NCBI GenBank assembly: GCA_945879625.1
Contig: CAMCVA010000002.1
Coordinates: forward strand, 124,001 to 188,000
From: Flavobacterium psychrophilum
GTDB taxonomy: Bacteria; Bacteroidota; Bacteroidia; Flavobacteriales; Flavobacteriaceae
Length of the DNA stretch: 64,000 nucleotides
Direction of reading: 5' to 3'
The notes beneath the pieces were generated by a model. The model worked only from the letters and a program-made list of their open reading frames with translations, was not told where the DNA came from and ran no database searches. Position numbers and translations under genes: made by a program. Positions 61,392 to 64,000 of this stretch are shown piece after piece. Every line of letters starts with the position of its first letter. The first letter of the stretch is position 1.

Positions 61392-62399
61392 ATGTATCCA
61401 TTACAAAGAGGAAGAAGATTAAGAAGTAACGAATCCATCAGAAGTTTAGTTCGTGAAACGACTTTAAGTCCAAGTGATTTTATGTTTCCGATGTTTATCA
61501 CAGAAGGAGAAAAGTATCAATCGGAAATCTCCTCCATGCCTGGAATTTTTCGTCGGTCGATAGATTTGACGGTCGAAGAAGTAAAAGAAATATTTGCCTT
61601 GGGCATTCGAGCCGTGAACATCTACGTAAAAGTAGACGAATCGCTCAAAGACAACACCGGAAAAGAAGCTTGGAATCCCAATGGACTGATGCAACGCGCC
61701 ATCATAGCAATCAAAACGGCTTGTCCAGAAATGATCGTGATGCCAGATGTGGCCTTAGATCCGTATTCGATGTATGGCCACGACGGGATCATCCAAAACG
61801 GCGATGTAGCCAATGACGCCACCAACGAAGCGCTAGTAAAAATGGCCGTTTCGCATGCGCAAGCCGGTGCCGATTTTGTGGCACCCAGCGACATGATGGA
61901 CGGACGCGTGTTGCGTTTGCGACAAGGATTGGATGCGGCAGGGTTTGAAAACGTAGGCATCATGAGTTATTCGGCCAAGTATGCTTCGGCGTTTTACGGG
62001 CCGTTTCGCGATGCCTTAGACAGTGCGCCAAGAGAAGCCGATGTAGTAGTTCCGAAAGACAAAAAAACATACCAAATGGATTACGCCAATCGTCTAGAGG
62101 CCATCAGAGAAGCTTTGATGGATGTAGAAGAAGGCGCCGATATGGTGATGGTGAAACCCGGAATTGCCTATTTGGATATTGTGCGCGAAGTGAAAAATGC
62201 GGTACATGTTCCGGTAACGGTTTTCCACGTTTCGGGCGAATATGCCATGATAAAAGCCGCTGCCGAAAAAGGCTGGCTGGATCACGACAAGATCATGATG
62301 GAACAACTCATGTGCATCAAGCGCGCGGGAGCTAGTTTAATCTCGACCTATTTTGCCAAAGAAGCGGCGATTATACTGAATTCTTCTACAGCGCTGTGA
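61392..62399 (+). CDS. hemB: delta-aminolevulinic acid dehydratase (porphobilinogen synthase)
   Basis: 335 residues. RGRRLRSNESIRSLVRETTL start, FVAPSDMMDGRV, Schiff-base lysines in VVVPKDKKTYQMD-region and ADMVMVKPGIAYLDIV, and VFHVSGEYAMIKAAAE. At the metal loop it has DVALDPYSMYGHDG, with Ala/Asp/Asp in place of the three zinc cysteines, so it is the zinc-independent (magnesium-type) enzyme. It condenses two ALA molecules to porphobilinogen. Last gene of the hem operon. Confidence 0.95.
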   Translation: MYPLQRGRRLRSNESIRSLVRETTLSPSDFMFPMFITEGEKYQSEISSMPGIFRRSIDLTVEEVKEIFALGIRAVNIYVKVDESLKDNTGKEAWNPNGLMQRAIIAIKTACPEMIVMPDVALDPYSMYGHDGIIQNGDVANDATNEALVKMAVSHAQAGADFVAPSDMMDGRVLRLRQGLDAAGFENVGIMSYSAKYASAFYGPFRDALDSAPREADVVVPKDKKTYQMDYANRLEAIREALMDVEEGADMVMVKPGIAYLDIVREVKNAVHVPVTVFHVSGEYAMIKAAAEKGWLDHDKIMMEQLMCIKRAGASLISTYFAKEAAIILNSSTAL

Positions 62400-62766
62400 G
62401 CGGCACATTGTAGATTGAACGTTCTCCCATTTTATATGCGTACTTCCAACTTTTTTGGCCGCTGTTTTTTATAAAACTGTCTCTTATCAATCCTTTTTTA
62501 ATCAACCTGACCTAGTATTTGACGTGCTGAGTTATGGAGTTTCAATTATTTTGTTGTTAAGCAAATGTAAAATTATCTTCAAATAGGCTGTTAAATAATC
62601 GAAATTTAAAAATTTAGCAATCATTTGATAGCATTAAATGTGCTTTAAAACTAAAAAGTATAGCAAAATTTGTGTGATAAACAAGGTTCGAAATTAAGCG
62701 CAAATAAAACAACCTTTGAGATCGTTTTTTGTTTGAATTGCATCTCGAAACCGATCAAAACAATGC
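62400..62766. other. A+T-rich intergenic region, no gene seen
   Basis: 367 nt between hemB and the glycosyltransferase. I find no reading frame of note, no tRNA, no strong hairpin with a T run and no full TAnnTTTG element close to the next ATG (CAACCTTTG near 62730 is a partial match only). No heptad repeats. Confidence 0.6.
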
Positions 62767-64000
62767 ATGAAACAATTCTTTTTAGCGCTCAATACATGCG
62801 AAAAAACCTTACTCTTTATTGTTCTTGTAATCTACGGTCATAATTTATTTATTGACATCATGATTGTTGATGCGGCGCAATATGCCTCGATTGCGCTAGA
62901 GATGTACGCTACAAATTCATATTTAGCTATTTTTGATTTAGGCGTAGATTATTTAGACAAGCCCCCTTTGTTGTTTTGGATTAGCAGTTTGTTTTTTAAA
63001 GCATTTGGCGTACACACACTAACCTATAAATTGGGTAGTTTTTTCATGTTATTGCTAGCTGTGTATAGCACTTACAAATTTACATTGCTTTATTACACTC
63101 AATCAATAGCTAAAAACGCCGCACTTTTATTGGCTACTTGTCAAGCTTTTTTCCTGATGACCAATGATGTGCGCACCGACGGCTTGCTGCTCTCGAGTGT
63201 CATCACTGCAATTTGGTTACTTTCAAATTACCTCATAACAAAAAAAATAAATTACCTAGTGCTAGGGGCGGTTTTTACTGGTTTGGCAATGTTAGCCAAA
63301 GGACCAATCGGAATTATTGCTGTGCTAATGCCCATAGGAGTACAGTTGCTTTACAAAAAAAAGGCAGCAGAAATCATTAGCTACAACTGGATTATTTATT
63401 TAGTAATTGTAGCCGTTATTCTATTGCCCATGTCCTATGGACTGTATATGCAATTTGATTTGCATCCGGAAAAAATTATTGGCGGCAAACTCAATCAAAG
63501 CGGACTGTATTTTTATTATTGGCAACAAAGTTTTGGTAGAATTACCGGCGAAAGTTTTTGGGACAACGGCTTGCCTTGGCATTTTTTTATCGGCTCAATT
63601 GTTTGGGATTATTTTCCCTGGATATTCCTGCTTTATTTCGGATTATTTATGCAGGCAAAAAAACTTTTGCAAAAACAGGAAGTGTCTGAGTTAATTAGTT
63701 TGAGCGGTTTTTTGTTGCTGTTTATCATGTTGTCGATGTCAAAGTACAAACTGCCGCATTATATTTTTGTAACATTTCCATTTGCAGCCATCCTGAGCGC
63801 CAATTACATGGAGACGATATCCTATAATCAGGCAAAAAATTGGATTAGATTTTACCGCTTTTTAGGCATTCTGGTATTGGGAATTTTAATGGCTTACAGT
63901 TTGTTCTTTTTCAAGGAGATAAATGGCATAGTGGCGTTTTTGGGGATTTTGCAAGTCTATATTTTGTTTCGAAGCGCTTCCTCAAACACCCCGTTTTTGC
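62767..64000 (+). CDS. GT39/ArnT-like membrane glycosyltransferase, N-terminal part
   Basis: At least 411 residues, open to the window end. The ATG at 62767 begins MKQFFLALNTCEKTLLF. It has many membrane spans; the first extracytoplasmic loop carries MIVDAAQYASIALEMYATNS with the acidic catalytic Asp region, followed by DYLDKPPLLFWISSLFFKAFG (the K-P-P/P-L-xxW motif) and later AMLAKGPIGIIAVLMPIG. These are the marks of dolichyl-phosphate-mannose mannosyltransferase-like/ArnT enzymes, which use lipid-linked sugars to modify lipid A or proteins. The C-terminus is missing, so the acceptor cannot be inferred. Confidence 0.85.
   Translation, partial: MKQFFLALNTCEKTLLFIVLVIYGHNLFIDIMIVDAAQYASIALEMYATNSYLAIFDLGVDYLDKPPLLFWISSLFFKAFGVHTLTYKLGSFFMLLLAVYSTYKFTLLYYTQSIAKNAALLLATCQAFFLMTNDVRTDGLLLSSVITAIWLLSNYLITKKINYLVLGAVFTGLAMLAKGPIGIIAVLMPIGVQLLYKKKAAEIISYNWIIYLVIVAVILLPMSYGLYMQFDLHPEKIIGGKLNQSGLYFYYWQQSFGRITGESFWDNGLPWHFFIGSIVWDYFPWIFLLYFGLFMQAKKLLQKQEVSELISLSGFLLLFIMLSMSKYKLPHYIFVTFPFAAILSANYMETISYNQAKNWIRFYRFLGILVLGILMAYSLFFFKEINGIVAFLGILQVYILFRSASSNTPFL

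Overview
The window reads as chromosome of a flavobacterium (Bacteroidota, Flavobacteriaceae). The evidence is a type IX secretion/gliding gene set at the left end, two kinds of T9SS C-terminal sorting domain, a short-chain L-threonine 3-dehydrogenase of the Flavobacterium type, SprF/PorP and PorE-like proteins, and many upstream regions carrying the Bacteroidota -7 element TAnnTTTG, sometimes with a TTG -33 element 17-23 nt before it. No tRNA, rRNA, CRISPR array, transposase or prophage was seen.

Layout. 1-3501: end of a T9SS-secreted adhesin-like protein, then SprF/PorP and a PorE-like OmpA protein. 3687-9367: CotH lipoprotein, guanine deaminase, ammonium transporter, small lipoproteins, threonine dehydrogenase. 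9378-18485: Mfd, a secreted zinc metalloprotease, YraN and LD-carboxypeptidase, MetRS. 18546-26097: HAD phosphatase, CAT-like acetyltransferase, tail-less SSB, zinc-ribbon protein with an M28 peptidase and an NAD-epimerase, M13 peptidase. 26224-32866: a metal block of SCO protein, FeoA, FeoB, a 40-residue FeoB-associated Cys-rich protein, a ZIP transporter, a DtxR-family regulator, an outer-membrane protein and lycopene cyclase. 32868-35094: SpmA/B-like membrane protein and a DEDD exonuclease.

35095-44321 is the accessory part. A four-gene galactan operon (GalM, two GH53, GH2) is flanked by two copies of the first 54 bases of the umuD region. The intact umuDC operon follows. It is bracketed by two copies of a ~185-bp element whose predicted helices differ in sequence but keep their pairing. 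The intergenic DNA here is packed with short palindromes and heptanucleotide tandem repeats.

44322-49229: MBOAT plus SGNH acyltransfer pair, PlsC, acyl-ACP desaturase, HD phosphohydrolase. 49276-62399: a heme locus. hemA-hemC-hemD-hemE-hemF-hemB run rightward; an AraC-family regulator, hemH and hemJ run leftward, followed by a histidine kinase, an enoyl-CoA hydratase and an unknown secreted protein. Together they encode every step from glutamyl-tRNA to heme except HemL. The hem operon carries a long inverted repeat across the hemD/hemE junction and a four-helix-bundle gene between hemF and hemB, with heptad repeats in the gaps. The window ends inside a GT39-type glycosyltransferase.

The most novel signals are the covarying structured element around umuDC, the family of heptad repeats shared by the umuDC and hem regions, and the umuD duplication around the galactan operon. 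All were found by eye and need computation to confirm.
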